Assembly (NCBI GenBank): GCA_947383695.1
Contig: OX376642.1
Span: 558,001 to 622,000 of the forward strand
Length of the DNA stretch: 64,000 bases
Source of the DNA: Actinomycetes bacterium
Lineage (GTDB): Bacteria; Actinomycetota; Actinomycetes; Nanopelagicales; Nanopelagicaceae
Direction: 5' to 3'
This document shows positions 44,578-53,610 of the stretch, one piece after another. Below the pieces are notes generated by a model, which worked only from the letters and a program-made list of their open reading frames with translations, did no database searches and was not told where the DNA came from. How positions within the stretch are numbered: position 1 is the first letter of the stretch; each line of letters starts with the position of its first letter. The translations under genes were made by a program, and so were the position numbers.

Positions 44578-45408
44578 ATGTCACTAGCCGGAAAGAGAAT
44601 TTTTATTACAGGCGGTTCCCGTGGAATCGGTTTAGCGATTGCACTTCGCGCAGCACGAGATGGTGCATCCATTGCTATTGCTGCAAAGACATCCGATCCC
44701 AACCCTAAACTCCCCGGCACGATTCACACCGCTGCTGCTGAAATTGAGGCGGCAGGTGGCAAGGCGCTAGCTATTCAATGTGATTTGCGCGATGAGGCTC
44801 AGATCGAAGCTGCTGTGGCTCAAGCCGCTGAGGCTTTTGGTGGCATCGACATCCTTATCAATAATGCAAGTGCGATTAATTTAACCCGCACAGATCAGAC
44901 ACCAGCGAAGCGTTTTGACCTTATGTTTGATGTCAATGTGCGAGGTACCTTCTTAACTTCGCAAGCAGCGTTGCCTCATCTGCGTAAATCAGCTGCAGAA
45001 GGTCGCAATCCACATATTCTTAACCTTTCTCCACCTCTATCTATGAAGCCGGTTTGGTTTAAAAACCATGTTGCTTACACAATGGCTAAGTACGGAATGA
45101 GTATGTGTGTTCTAGGCATGGCTGAAGAGTTCAAGCGTGATGGAATCGGAGTTAATGCTCTGTGGCCACGTACTGTGATTGATACCGCTGCACTTCAGAT
45201 GATTCCGGGAATTGACGCACTAGCCGGCCGTACTCCAGAGATCTTGGCAGACGCTGCATACATCATCTTTAATCGTGATGCGAAAGAATGCAGTGGCAAT
45301 TTCTTTGTCGATGATCTCTTGCTTGCAAGCGAGGGTATTAACGATCTCGAAAAGTACTCAGTGACGCCAGGAACCAAGGATTTCTTACTCGACTTCTTTC
45401 TAGATTAA
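44578..45408 (+). CDS. SDR-family oxidoreductase (HSDL2-like)
   Basis: A 276-aa short-chain dehydrogenase. The cofactor motif ITGGSRGIGLAIAL is at about 9-22, NNAS near 95, and the catalytic Tyr-x-x-x-Lys is YTMAKYGMS. It resembles the hydroxysteroid dehydrogenase-like-2 group often tied to lipid metabolism. It starts on the base after the hydratase stop, so the two act on related acyl substrates by inference. Confidence 0.9.
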   Translation: MSLAGKRIFITGGSRGIGLAIALRAARDGASIAIAAKTSDPNPKLPGTIHTAAAEIEAAGGKALAIQCDLRDEAQIEAAVAQAAEAFGGIDILINNASAINLTRTDQTPAKRFDLMFDVNVRGTFLTSQAALPHLRKSAAEGRNPHILNLSPPLSMKPVWFKNHVAYTMAKYGMSMCVLGMAEEFKRDGIGVNALWPRTVIDTAALQMIPGIDALAGRTPEILADAAYIIFNRDAKECSGNFFVDDLLLASEGINDLEKYSVTPGTKDFLLDFFLD

Positions 45409-45411
45409 GAT
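45406..45411 (+). promoter_or_regulatory. Leaderless-type -10 hexamer TAAGAT before copC
   Basis: TAAGAT overlaps the SDR stop codon and ends seven bases before the ATG at 45419. It could initiate a separate transcript for the CopC gene. Confidence 0.4.
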
Positions 45412-45418
45412 CTCCAGT

Positions 45419-45931
45419 ATGCGTAAATTCATAAGTGTCCTGTTTCTTGTTTTTCTAGCAATTGCTACAACACCGCAAGCATCAGCACATGTCGAGATTG
45501 TGAATTCATATCCTGAGCAGTATTCAAATGTGAACCCGATCCCAACAGAGGTGTGGATTGAGTTCAGCGGCAATTTGCAGACCCTGGAGGGGCAAGCGGT
45601 TAATTCGGTAGAAGTCATCGATTCAACGGGAATTGCTGTCAATTATGAAGATGCGGTCATCAGTGGTGGCCGGATTACAACCAAAATATCGGGACAGAGC
45701 GCACCAGGTGCTTTCACAGTTAAGTACCGAGTTGTTGGCGATGATGGACATGTTATTGAGGGTGATTACACCTTCAACGCTTCTCCAGATTACGCCGCTG
45801 GGCAGTCTCCAATGCCGGTAAGTAGCGCAAAGGAAGAGAGTTCTATACCAGCCGGCGGAATATTGCTCGGTGCTCTTTTGATCATTTTCTTTGGTGGCAT
45901 TTATATGAGAGCAAAAAAGCGGAGTACATAA
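45419..45931 (+). CDS. CopC-domain exported protein
   Basis: A 170-aa protein with an N-terminal signal peptide (MRKFISVLFLVFLAIATT to QASA), a CopC-like beta-sandwich starting HVEIVNSYPEQ, and a C-terminal membrane anchor (GGILLGALLIIFFGGIYM then KKRST). The His at the predicted mature N-terminus and the DDGHVIEGDYTF segment are typical copper-binding positions. There is no CopD transporter beside it; membrane anchoring makes it a CopC-like cell-surface protein. Ligand is inferred. Confidence 0.85.
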   Translation: MRKFISVLFLVFLAIATTPQASAHVEIVNSYPEQYSNVNPIPTEVWIEFSGNLQTLEGQAVNSVEVIDSTGIAVNYEDAVISGGRITTKISGQSAPGAFTVKYRVVGDDGHVIEGDYTFNASPDYAAGQSPMPVSSAKEESSIPAGGILLGALLIIFFGGIYMRAKKRST

Positions 45932-45932
45932 A

Positions 45933-47360
45933 ATGGCTGCTTTTGATGTAGAGATCAACGGCCCCAATGTAATTACAGAGTCTGAACGATCAGGTAAGGC
46001 CCGGTCATTGTTCTGGCCTTGGGCTGGTGCAAATGTTTCATTGCTGGCACTTTCCTATGGGGCCTTTTTTCTTGGCTTTGGAATCTCATTTAGACAGGCA
46101 ACAATTGCAGCCTTTATTGGAACAATCGGATCTTTTCTGTTGGTGGGCATTAGCTCACTTGCCGGGAAGAGATCTAATGCGCCAACAATGGTGTTATCTC
46201 GCGCTTCATTTGGAGTGAAAGGAAGCATTCTCCCAGGAGCTCTTTCCTATCTGATTTTCGTAGGTTGGGAAACGGTTTTAGTTTCATTAGCGACCCTTGC
46301 AACCGGAACTGTTTTCTCTCGAATTGGGGGAGTCGATAACAATCTGGCTTTGATTCTGGGTTTCATGGTGGCGGTTTCTCTGACAGTTGTTGGCGGCGTT
46401 TTAGGTTTCCGAGTAATTATGAAACTGCAAAAACTTCTAACAATCATGACAATTGTGATGACCTTGGTTTATATCGCATTGACGATAGAGAACATTAATT
46501 GGAGTGTCATCAACGCTATTCCAGATGGTTCTCTTCAGAGTTTCATCGGCGCAGTAATTTTCGGAGTTACTGGCATTGGGCTGGGATGGGTTAACGCTGC
46601 AGCGGATTATTCTCGTTATCTTCCGCGCACTGTGTCGAGCAAGGCGGTAGTCGGTTGGACCGTTTTGGGCGCATCCATTGTTCCTATCGTCTTGGTCATC
46701 TACGGGGCTGCATTATCCGGAAGTAGTAAAGATCTCAGTGAAGCAATCGCGATGGATCCGATAGGTGCTTTAACGACTCTGTTGCCAACCTGGTACCTCA
46801 TTCCCTTCGCGCTAGTTGCAATATTGGGCTTAGTGGGCGGTGCAATTTTAGATCTGTACTCATCTGGCCTGGCGCTAGTTTCGATCGGTGTTCCAATCAA
46901 ACGCCACCAAGCTGCGATTATCGATTCGATCATTATGCTTGCCGGCACTATTTACATCGTGTGGGTTGCAGATAATTTCTTTTATCCCTTCCAAGGTTTC
47001 TTAATTACCCTTGGAGTGCCAGTTGCTGTGTGGTCCGCAATATTTGTTGCTGATGTTGTGATGCGCAAGAATGCTTATTCAGAAAAGGATCTCTTTGATT
47101 CCAATGGTTTATACAGATCTGTTAATAAGGGTTCGATCACTTTGATGGGTGTTGGATCGATTATTGGTTGGGGTTTTGTGACAAACACCTTTGCGCCATG
47201 GCTGGAATGGCAAGGGTATCTATTGCGTTTCATCGGTGGAAAAGATGGAGCGTGGGCGTACTCCAATATTGGCGTTATCTTCGCCTTGTTGATCGGCTTT
47301 TTTGGCCACATCATTTTGTCAGCTCGAAAAATACGAGCGCAGGAGAGTGAGCTCAGTTAG
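45933..47360 (+). CDS. NCS1-family purine/cytosine permease
   Basis: A 475-aa transporter with about twelve membrane helices. LARASFG-like LSRASFGVKGSILPGALSYLIFVGWETVLVS and the GVTGIGLGWVNAAADYSRYLP segment match the NCS1 family that takes up nucleobases or allantoin with H+ or Na+. Exact substrate is unknown. It begins one base after the CopC stop, suggesting cotranscription, and the NhaA promoter element overlaps its stop. Confidence 0.92.
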   Translation: MAAFDVEINGPNVITESERSGKARSLFWPWAGANVSLLALSYGAFFLGFGISFRQATIAAFIGTIGSFLLVGISSLAGKRSNAPTMVLSRASFGVKGSILPGALSYLIFVGWETVLVSLATLATGTVFSRIGGVDNNLALILGFMVAVSLTVVGGVLGFRVIMKLQKLLTIMTIVMTLVYIALTIENINWSVINAIPDGSLQSFIGAVIFGVTGIGLGWVNAAADYSRYLPRTVSSKAVVGWTVLGASIVPIVLVIYGAALSGSSKDLSEAIAMDPIGALTTLLPTWYLIPFALVAILGLVGGAILDLYSSGLALVSIGVPIKRHQAAIIDSIIMLAGTIYIVWVADNFFYPFQGFLITLGVPVAVWSAIFVADVVMRKNAYSEKDLFDSNGLYRSVNKGSITLMGVGSIIGWGFVTNTFAPWLEWQGYLLRFIGGKDGAWAYSNIGVIFALLIGFFGHIILSARKIRAQESELS

Positions 47361-47363
47361 AGT
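47358..47363 (+). promoter_or_regulatory. Leaderless-type -10 hexamer TAGAGT before nhaA
   Basis: TAGAGT uses the stop codon of the permease gene and ends six bases before the ATG at 47370. No -35 is obvious. Confidence 0.4.
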
Positions 47364-47369
47364 ACGAAC

Positions 47370-48560
47370 ATGAGCCGTCGGATATCTCCACTTCGCGATT
47401 TTCTCAATCGTGAATCAACCAGCGGCCTATTGATCGTTGCAGCCTCTGCATTAGGTTTATTGATTGCTAACTCACCATTTTCTGATTATTACTTCTCGAC
47501 CTTGGATTTGCATCTTGCTGTGGGTGCTGATTGGTATCTGATTGATTTATCAATACTGAAACTCATTAATTACTTATTGATGAGTATTTTCTTCTTTGTC
47601 GTCGGCCTTGAGATTAAACGTGAATTAACGACGGGACACCTTGCCTCCATCAAAAAGGCGATGTTGCCCTTTGTCGCCGCCTTGGGCGGCATGGCTGTTC
47701 CAGCCCTGATCTATTTATCAATTGCTGGTGGGGTAGCTCCGGGCGGATGGGGAGTGCCGGTTGCAACCGATATCGCCTTGGCGGTTGGTTTGTTAACCAT
47801 GATTGGTCCTTCAGTCGCTGCCTCGTTACGTTCCTTTTTATTAGCTCTGGCTGTTATTGATGACATCGGTGCGATTTTGATCATCGCATTTGTGTATTCA
47901 ACGGGAATCAAATTTTCTTGGCTCGCTGCGGGATTCATCTGTATCGCATTGATTGCCGCTTTGAAAATGGTTGGGGTTGAATCGACTCTTGTTTACTCTG
48001 TGTTTGCATTCACCTTGTGGTTTACCTTCTATAAAACCGGCATACATCCAACTTTGGCTGGCGTGATTCTTGGATTGATGACCCCGAACATCATTCGGCG
48101 CAGAACCAAGATTGAAGACGTAGAAGATGGTTCTGTGTCTGTCATTGAATGGTTGGAGCATAAGTTTCACCCAGTGAGCACCTTTGTGGTTGTTCCATTG
48201 TTTGCTTTTGCAAATACTGGAGTAGTCATCACAGCTGATTCCATTCAGGGGGCATGGCAATCGGCGGTTGCGTGGGGAATCTTCTTTGGTTTAGTGGTCG
48301 GAAAACCACTGGGTGTTCTACTTGCTTCATTTGCGGCCAAGAAAGCCAAGATTGCCGAGCTGCCAGAGGATGTTAATGCGCCATCACTTTTGGCAACAGG
48401 CAGCGCTGCCGGAATTGGTTTCACAGTTGCGATCTTCATTGCAAACCTGGCATTTACCGATCCCCAAATGCAGGACATCGCTGTTTTGGCGGTAATTGTT
48501 GCTTCAGTTGTGAGCGCGTTGATTTCAATCGCGTTATTCAAAGTTCTAACTAAAAGATAA
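47370..48560 (+). CDS. nhaA: Na+/H+ antiporter NhaA
   Basis: A 396-aa antiporter with about twelve membrane helices, exporting Na+ for H+. The key adjacent aspartates are Asp164-Asp165 in LAVIDDIGAILIIAF, and the TDIALAVGLL unwound-helix motif precedes them. The N-terminus (FLNRESTSGLLIVAASALGLLIANS) is also typical. It would support pH and sodium homeostasis. A terminator shared with the convergent glnA follows. Confidence 0.96.
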   Translation: MSRRISPLRDFLNRESTSGLLIVAASALGLLIANSPFSDYYFSTLDLHLAVGADWYLIDLSILKLINYLLMSIFFFVVGLEIKRELTTGHLASIKKAMLPFVAALGGMAVPALIYLSIAGGVAPGGWGVPVATDIALAVGLLTMIGPSVAASLRSFLLALAVIDDIGAILIIAFVYSTGIKFSWLAAGFICIALIAALKMVGVESTLVYSVFAFTLWFTFYKTGIHPTLAGVILGLMTPNIIRRRTKIEDVEDGSVSVIEWLEHKFHPVSTFVVVPLFAFANTGVVITADSIQGAWQSAVAWGIFFGLVVGKPLGVLLASFAAKKAKIAELPEDVNAPSLLATGSAAGIGFTVAIFIANLAFTDPQMQDIAVLAVIVASVVSALISIALFKVLTKR

Positions 48561-48562
48561 AA

Positions 48563-48597
48563 ACAAAACCCGCCTTTTAAGGGGCGGGCTTTGTCCT
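48563..48597. terminator. Bidirectional terminator between nhaA and glnA
   Basis: CCCGCC (48569-48574) and GGCGGG (48583-48588) form a stem around TTTTAAGG, flanked by A- and T-rich runs. Read on the minus strand it is followed by TTTTGTTTTT, so it is a good glnA terminator. Read on the plus strand the T-run is weaker. Confidence 0.8.
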
Positions 48598-48623
48598 AAC
48601 GGAATTGTTGAATTACATAAGGC

Positions 48624-50057
48624 TTAGATGTCGTAATACAGTTCGAACTCAGCTGGGTGCGGACGTAGTCGAACATAGTCGACCTCTTCCTTACGCTTGA
48701 ATGCGATCCATGTATCAATAAGATCCTTCGCAAATACTCCACCACGTGTAAGGAAGTCGTGATCCTTCTCGAGGTTGTTGAGTACTTGATCCAATGAACC
48801 AGGAACCTGAGGAATTGAAGCAGCCTCTTCGCCTTCTAGTTCGTAGAGATCCTTATCAACTGGGGCAGGTGGTTCGATCTTGTTTGTGATTCCATCAAGA
48901 CCGGCCATCAACATCGCTGCAAATGCTAGGTATGGGTTTGATGATGGATCTGGGCAACGGAATTCGATGCGCTTTGCCTTTGGATTGGATCCGGTAATTG
49001 GGATACGGATACAAGCAGAGCGGTTACGAGCTGAGTAAACAAGGTTTACAGGTGCTTCGTATCCTGGAACTAAGCGACGGTATGAGTTCACTGTTGGGTT
49101 AGTGAAAGCAAGTAGTGATGGTGCGTGCTTCAAAAGACCACCGATGTACCAACGTGCCATATCTGAAAGATCGCCATATGTGCCTGCTTCGAAGAACAGT
49201 GGCTTTCCATCTTTCCATAGTGATTGGTGAACGTGCATACCTGAGCCGTTATCTCCGAAGAGTGGCTTCGGCATAAATGTTGCGGTCTTTCCACCTTGCC
49301 ATGCGGTGTTACGGATGACGTACTTAAACTTCATTACATCATCACCTGCAGAAAGAATGTCTGTAAAGCGGTAGTTGATCTCCATCTGACCAGCCGTTCC
49401 CACCTCATGGTGTGAACGCTCAACAAGAAGCCCTACCTTGCCTAGCTGCATCACCATTTCATCGCGAAGATCTGCAAACTGATCTGTTGGTGAAACAGGG
49501 AAGTAACCACCCTTAACACGTGTGCGGTATCCGCGGTTAGGTGTTCCATCAGCATCGTACTCAACGCCTGTGTTCCAAGCGCCTTCGTATGACTCAATCT
49601 CGTGAACAGCTGAGTTGATACCTGTCTTGAAGCGAACACTGTCAAAGACGTAGAACTCAGCCTCTGGTGCGAAGAATGCAGTGTCTGCAATTCCTAGTGA
49701 GCGCATGTAATCAACTGCACGCGCTACTACTCCACGAGGATCGCGGCTGTATGGCGTGTTATCAACTGGATTATGAACTGAGAAAATAATGATGAGGGTT
49801 TTTTCTTTACGGTATGGATCGATGTAAGCAGACTCTGGAACTGGTAGCAGTTTCATATCTGATTCATTGATTGTCTGGAAACCTCGGATAGAGGAACCAT
49901 CAAACATTAGGCCATCGGTAAATACAGCTTCATCAAAAGATTCAACAGGAACGTTGAAGTGATGCTGAATACCTGGCAAATCTGTAAAGCGAACATCAAC
50001 TAGTTTGACATCTTCTTTCTTGATGTAAGCAAAAATTTCTGCTGCGTTCTTAAACAT
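48624..50057 (-). CDS. glnA: Type I glutamine synthetase
   Basis: A 477-aa enzyme that forms glutamine from glutamate and ammonia with [27 protein letters not shown] starts the beta-grasp domain; [12 protein letters not shown]-like [16 protein letters not shown] and [21 protein letters not shown] are metal and substrate sites; the adenylylation loop carries Tyr405 in [12 protein letters not shown] 50057 has GGGAGA upstream; a longer in-frame start at 50156 would lie in the promoter. A GlnR-type box precedes it. Confidence 0.97.
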   Translation of the reverse strand: MFKNAAEIFAYIKKEDVKLVDVRFTDLPGIQHHFNVPVESFDEAVFTDGLMFDGSSIRGFQTINESDMKLLPVPESAYIDPYRKEKTLIIIFSVHNPVDNTPYSRDPRGVVARAVDYMRSLGIADTAFFAPEAEFYVFDSVRFKTGINSAVHEIESYEGAWNTGVEYDADGTPNRGYRTRVKGGYFPVSPTDQFADLRDEMVMQLGKVGLLVERSHHEVGTAGQMEINYRFTDILSAGDDVMKFKYVIRNTAWQGGKTATFMPKPLFGDNGSGMHVHQSLWKDGKPLFFEAGTYGDLSDMARWYIGGLLKHAPSLLAFTNPTVNSYRRLVPGYEAPVNLVYSARNRSACIRIPITGSNPKAKRIEFRCPDPSSNPYLAFAAMLMAGLDGITNKIEPPAPVDKDLYELEGEEAASIPQVPGSLDQVLNNLEKDHDFLTRGGVFAKDLIDTWIAFKRKEEVDYVRLRPHPAEFELYYDI

Positions 50058-50143
50058 GCTTCTCCCAATTTCACATGTGATGCGCAGACCCCTCATCATT
50101 GAGTTTCTGGCGCTTTTACGTAGTTGAACCCTAGGTCCACATG

Positions 50144-50181
50144 GTGAAAATGGCATAACCCGCTTGTTAAATTCATGTTAC
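50144..50181 (-). promoter_or_regulatory. GlnR-type box upstream of glnA
   Basis: On the minus strand GTAAC-6-TTAAC-6-GTTAT-6-TTCAC reproduces the spacing of the actinobacterial GlnR pattern gTnAc-n6-GaAAc repeated twice, with AC (or AT) every 11 bases. The a-sites match well; the b-sites match in their last two or three bases. It sits 87 bases upstream of the glnA start and overlaps the -35 of the divergent RDD gene. A TAGGGT hexamer nearer glnA may be its -10. Confidence 0.55.
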
Positions 50182-50206
50182 GTCTGAGGGGTTTGAGCGT
50201 TAGGCT
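50178..50206 (+). promoter_or_regulatory. RDD gene promoter, leaderless type
   Basis: TTACGT (50178-50183), a 17-base spacer and TAGGCT (50201-50206) end six bases before the ATG at 50213. The -35 lies within the last bases of the GlnR-type box. Confidence 0.5.
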
Positions 50207-50212
50207 TGTCAC

Positions 50213-50596
50213 ATGAGCGCTCAATTCACCCGTGTTTCTCTGGGTCGTCGAATGTCGGCTCTAATGCTCGACTGGTGGGCCTGCTTTTTTGTAGTCGTAG
50301 CCACCACAGGAGGCTTGTTTACCCATTCGCCCGGGAGGGAGTTCAAGATAACGGCTCTCTTCTTCGCTGAGGTAGCGATCCTCTCAGCACTACAGGGGGC
50401 CTCGCTAGGACACCGAATCTTTGGCATCAAGATCATCCGATTTGCCGACGGGGGAGCGATCACTCCTGTTCAAGCATTAATTCGATCAGCGTTACTGATT
50501 ACCGTGATCTTTGCAATCACCTTTGATGAAAATGGCAGAGGCATGCATGAACGGTTTAGTGGAACCGTCTTAACAAGAGTGAAGAGAGCTAGCTAG
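50213..50596 (+). CDS. RDD-family membrane protein
   Basis: A 127-aa protein with an RDD domain: the N-terminal RRMSALMLDWWACFF has the R-x-x-x-x-x-x-D pattern, and GHRIFGIKIIRFADGGAITPVQALIR is the conserved middle. Three membrane segments are expected. Its function is unknown. In Actinobacteria it is a standard neighbour of glnA and DUF4191, as here. It is convergent with the DUF4191 gene (3-base gap). Confidence 0.88.
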   Translation: MSAQFTRVSLGRRMSALMLDWWACFFVVVATTGGLFTHSPGREFKITALFFAEVAILSALQGASLGHRIFGIKIIRFADGGAITPVQALIRSALLITVIFAITFDENGRGMHERFSGTVLTRVKRAS

Positions 50597-50599
50597 TAC

Positions 50600-51274
50600 T
50601 TAGCGAATCTTGGGAGCGCGTGTTGGCATTGGTCCCTTTGGAATTGGCATAGACATTCCGCCAACAGCCTTCAGACGTGCACGAACCTCACGCATTTGAT
50701 GCGGCGTTAACTTCTTTGGAAGTCGTCGCATCTGCTTTTGAAGTTTGCGAATTGGAACCCGACCATCCTCAGTTCCGACAAGAATTTCAGTAATTGGAAC
50801 ACCTGGTGCAAAACGCTCAGCCTTCTTGCGTTCATCAGCGAGCATCTGGCGAACAGCGTTAGAACCTTCTCCAGTTAAAACGATTCCGGCGCGACCAACG
50901 CTGCGGTGAACCATGTCTTGATTTCTGGCAACGGCAACTGCCGGAGTTGTTGTCCAGCCTTTACGGATCGCCATCAACACACTCGCACCTGCACCGATCT
51001 GACCTTCGATCGAAGCGTAAGCAGCTGTGCCAGCCTGACGAGTAAAGAACAAAAGAGTTATAAGAAGTGCCAATGGAAAGAAGATAAATCCGAAGTAATA
51101 CGGATGACCAAGAGATGCCCCAATAGCGATTCCAATCGCCCATGAGACAGCAAAGATTCCGATGAGCGCGATGGTGATCCAAGGCTTTACTTGCTTAGTT
51201 ACCTTGTAGGCATCACGGAAGGTCTGGAATCGAGGGGTCTTGATCTTCTTTTCTTTAGCTTTTCTCTTAAACAT
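50600..51274 (-). CDS. DUF4191 membrane protein
   Basis: A 224-aa actinobacterial protein. A basic N-terminus (MFKRKAKEKKIKTPRFQTFRD) precedes two membrane helices (about 33-50 and 58-77) and a cytosolic domain with GAGASVLMAIRKGWTTTPAVAV and DMVHRSVGRAGIVLTGEG. The family has no known role but is always next to lipA/lipB and glnA. Here a PlsC gene separates it from lipA. Confidence 0.9.
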   Translation of the reverse strand: MFKRKAKEKKIKTPRFQTFRDAYKVTKQVKPWITIALIGIFAVSWAIGIAIGASLGHPYYFGFIFFPLALLITLLFFTRQAGTAAYASIEGQIGAGASVLMAIRKGWTTTPAVAVARNQDMVHRSVGRAGIVLTGEGSNAVRQMLADERKKAERFAPGVPITEILVGTEDGRVPIRKLQKQMRRLPKKLTPHQMREVRARLKAVGGMSMPIPKGPMPTRAPKIR

Positions 51275-51278
51275 GGTT

Positions 51279-51977
51279 TTAGTTTAGTGGCGCAGGAGCG
51301 GTTCCACCAAGACGAACTGGTGCCCAACGCTGGCCCACATGGCTATCAGGGTATTTTTCTTGAACATCATGGAGCATCGAGGTCATTACCTGTCGTAAAT
51401 GCAGCTCTGCTTGCTCGACATCGACATCCTTTGTGTAGGTAATTGCTTCGCCAAAACTAACTGCTACTGGAGTTTTACCGCGCTTGAAGTTTGGCTTCAC
51501 GCCTTTTGTATAGACACGTTGTCCGCCCCAGACAATGGTTGGAATGATTGGAACGCCAGCGCCAGCGGCAAGTCGTACTGCACCAGACTTTAACCCCTTG
51601 ATTTCAAAACTAGTAGAGATAGTTCCTTCCGGAAAAATTCCGATGATTTCTCCCGCTTTCAGAGCGCGCAATGCGGCGACAAAAGATGCTGAACCATTGC
51701 TGCGATCAACATTAATGTGGTGCATTCCGCGCATGAGCGGACCGGCGATCTTGTTATCAAAGATCTCTTTCTTTGCCATAAATCGAACATATCTCTTGGC
51801 AGGTAGTGCGCCCGTACCTGCGATTGCAAAATCTAGATAACTCACATGGTTGATTGCAAGAATTGCTCCACCTTTACGAGGAATATTCTCATCACCTTGA
51901 AAATCAAATTGAAACCCTAAGTACTTCCAAAAACCCTTAACCAGAGTAATTACAGGAGGGTAAACAAGGTCAGCCAC
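51279..51977 (-). CDS. 1-acyl-sn-glycerol-3-phosphate acyltransferase (PlsC family)
   Basis: A second PlsC-type acyltransferase, 232 aa. HX4D appears as NHVSYLDF near 43-50 and the acceptor motif FPEGTIS near 115. It shares only the family motifs with the acyltransferase at 38811. The start is GTG 51977 inside lipA (8-base overlap). Its presence between DUF4191 and lipA interrupts the order usual in actinobacteria. Confidence 0.91.
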   Translation of the reverse strand: MADLVYPPVITLVKGFWKYLGFQFDFQGDENIPRKGGAILAINHVSYLDFAIAGTGALPAKRYVRFMAKKEIFDNKIAGPLMRGMHHINVDRSNGSASFVAALRALKAGEIIGIFPEGTISTSFEIKGLKSGAVRLAAGAGVPIIPTIVWGGQRVYTKGVKPNFKRGKTPVAVSFGEAITYTKDVDVEQAELHLRQVMTSMLHDVQEKYPDSHVGQRWAPVRLGGTAPAPLN

Positions 51978-52902
51978 GTGCAGATTTCTTTTCCATGGCT
52001 TGCTTATACAGGCGGCCCGCTCGGTAAGAAGAACGCACTAGAGGTCCACTCATTACTCCAAGGAAACCAACTTGTTCTGCTTCTTGGGCTAGCTCAACGA
52101 ACTCTTCTGGCTTTACCCAACGCTCTACTGGGTGGTGCTTATTTGTTGGGCGCAGATATTGAGTAATAGTAATGAGGTCGCACCCTGCATTATGTAAATC
52201 GACCAACGCTTGAGATATCTCTTCGCGAGTTTCGCCCAAACCGAGAATTAAATTGGACTTTGTAATTAAGCCGAAATCCTGAGCCATACCAATAACCTTC
52301 AGCGATTTTTCATAGGTAAATGCTGGGCGAATCTGCTTGAAAATACGTGGAACAGTTTCAAGGTTATGGGCAAATACTTCAGGTCGTGTTTCAAAGATTG
52401 GATTTAGGAGCTCTGGTTTTGCGTTGAAATCAGGTGCCAACATCTCTACGCCGGTCCCAGGGTTGAGTTCATGTACGACGCGAATTGTTTCGGCGTACAA
52501 CCATGAACCTTCATCCTCAAGATCATCGCGGGTTACTCCCGTGATAGTTGCGTAGCGAAGACCCATAGATTGAACAGACTCAGCGACTTTGCGTGGCTCT
52601 TCACGATCGATAGGAAGTGGTTTTCCAGTATCAATGTTGCAGAAATCGCAACGTCGTGTGCAGCGGTCACCACCGATTAAGAAGGTCGCCTCTTTATCTT
52701 CCCAACATTCAAAAATATTTGGACAGGCCGCTTCTTGGCACACAGTGTGCAGGCCTTCGCTCTTCACCAGGGATCTCAATCGAGTGTATTCAGGGCCCAT
52801 GTTGGCGCGGGTTTTGATCCACTCTGGCTTGCGCTCAATAGGAGTCAAGGCGTTGCGGGCTTCAATGCGCAGAAGCTTGCGTCCTTCTGGTGCCATTGTC
52901 AT
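51970..52902 (-). CDS. lipA: Lipoyl synthase LipA
   Basis: A 310-aa radical-SAM enzyme that inserts two sulfurs into octanoyl groups. Auxiliary-cluster cysteines are 55, 60 and 66 ([12 protein letters not shown]), and the radical-SAM cysteines are 81, 85 and 88 (CTRRCDFC). A conserved RSSYRAG serine segment is at the C-terminus. lipB overlaps it by four bases upstream. Its products serve the E2 enzyme at 58846 and glycine cleavage H protein. Confidence 0.97.
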   Translation of the reverse strand: MTMAPEGRKLLRIEARNALTPIERKPEWIKTRANMGPEYTRLRSLVKSEGLHTVCQEAACPNIFECWEDKEATFLIGGDRCTRRCDFCNIDTGKPLPIDREEPRKVAESVQSMGLRYATITGVTRDDLEDEGSWLYAETIRVVHELNPGTGVEMLAPDFNAKPELLNPIFETRPEVFAHNLETVPRIFKQIRPAFTYEKSLKVIGMAQDFGLITKSNLILGLGETREEISQALVDLHNAGCDLITITQYLRPTNKHHPVERWVKPEEFVELAQEAEQVGFLGVMSGPLVRSSYRAGRLYKQAMEKKSARG

Positions 52903-53561
52903 GCGCTCACTCTTTTCAATGATTCGAATATGTGTCGTTCAACCAATGGAGCAACTTCATCAATCGTAATCACATGCTGTAACTCGATCTCCAAAGATGT
53001 GACATCGGCATCTGAAATGCCACAGGGAACAATGGTTTTAAATGCTGATAGATCGGGATTAACGTTGAGTGCAAAACCATGCATCGTTACACCCTTTGCA
53101 ACGCGAATTCCGATAGCTGCAATCTTACGGTCGCCTTGATTGTCTCGAACCCACACGCCTGAACGTCCATCGATACGTTGAGTTTCTAATCCCAAATCAG
53201 AGCAGACGGCGATTAATCCAGATTCAATCTCTCGAACAAAGCCAACCAGCTCTGTTGGCTTCAATAACTTCACAATCGGATATCCCACTAGTTGACCAGG
53301 GCCATGCCAGGTAATTCGGCCACCGCGATCTACATCAATAACAGGGGTTCCATCGGTTGGTCGCTCAGAATCATCTGTTCTACGGCCCGCGGTAAAAACT
53401 GATGGATGTTCTAGGAGCAGCAATGTATTGGGACGTTTGCCATCGACTACATCTTGATGGATAGCTCGCTGAGATTCCCAGGCCTTTTGGTACTCGACTA
53501 ATCCATGGCGAGAAAGAGCTATCGCCGAATCTGAAGGAGTTTCCAATAGGGGCACACCCAT
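52899..53561 (-). CDS. lipB: Octanoyl-[ACP]:protein octanoyltransferase LipB
   Basis: A 220-aa enzyme that transfers octanoate from ACP to lipoyl domains. [19 protein letters not shown], the [22 protein letters not shown] segment with the conserved Lys, and IVPCGI with the catalytic Cys are present. It overlaps lipA by four bases. The ATG at 53561 is six bases after TACCTT. A tRNA D-arm-like sequence lies just upstream. Confidence 0.95.
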   Translation of the reverse strand: MGVPLLETPSDSAIALSRHGLVEYQKAWESQRAIHQDVVDGKRPNTLLLLEHPSVFTAGRRTDDSERPTDGTPVIDVDRGGRITWHGPGQLVGYPIVKLLKPTELVGFVREIESGLIAVCSDLGLETQRIDGRSGVWVRDNQGDRKIAAIGIRVAKGVTMHGFALNVNPDLSAFKTIVPCGISDADVTSLEIELQHVITIDEVAPLVERHIFESLKRVSA

Positions 53562-53567
53562 AGCCTA

Positions 53568-53573
53568 AAGGTA
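53568..53573 (-). promoter_or_regulatory. Leaderless-type -10 hexamer TACCTT before lipB
   Basis: On the minus strand TACCTT is separated by TAGGCT from the ATG at 53561. It would start the lipB-lipA-plsC-DUF4191 transcript at the start codon. Confidence 0.45.
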
Positions 53574-53578
53574 GGATC

Positions 53579-53596
53579 GCGCTCTAACCAATTGAG
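53579..53596 (-). other. tRNA D-arm-like fragment
   Basis: On the minus strand CTCAATTGGTTAGAGCGC matches positions 11 to about 27 of ordinary bacterial tRNAs (D-stem 3' part, GG of the D-loop, A21 and the GAGC half-stem). Position 10 does not pair, and no anticodon arm, T-arm or acceptor follows before the lipB start. It is either a decayed tRNA piece or a chance match. Confidence 0.45.
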
Positions 53597-53610
53597 GGCC
53601 GTGAGGCCAT

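Noticed and set aside
50058-50156. N-terminal extension of glnA
   Set aside because: The residues do not match glutamine synthetase, and the region contains the GlnR-type box and a ribosome site for the ATG at 50057.
53579-53596. Complete tRNA gene upstream of lipB
   Set aside because: Only the D-arm is recognisable; anticodon arm, T-arm and acceptor stem are absent, so it is listed only as a fragment.
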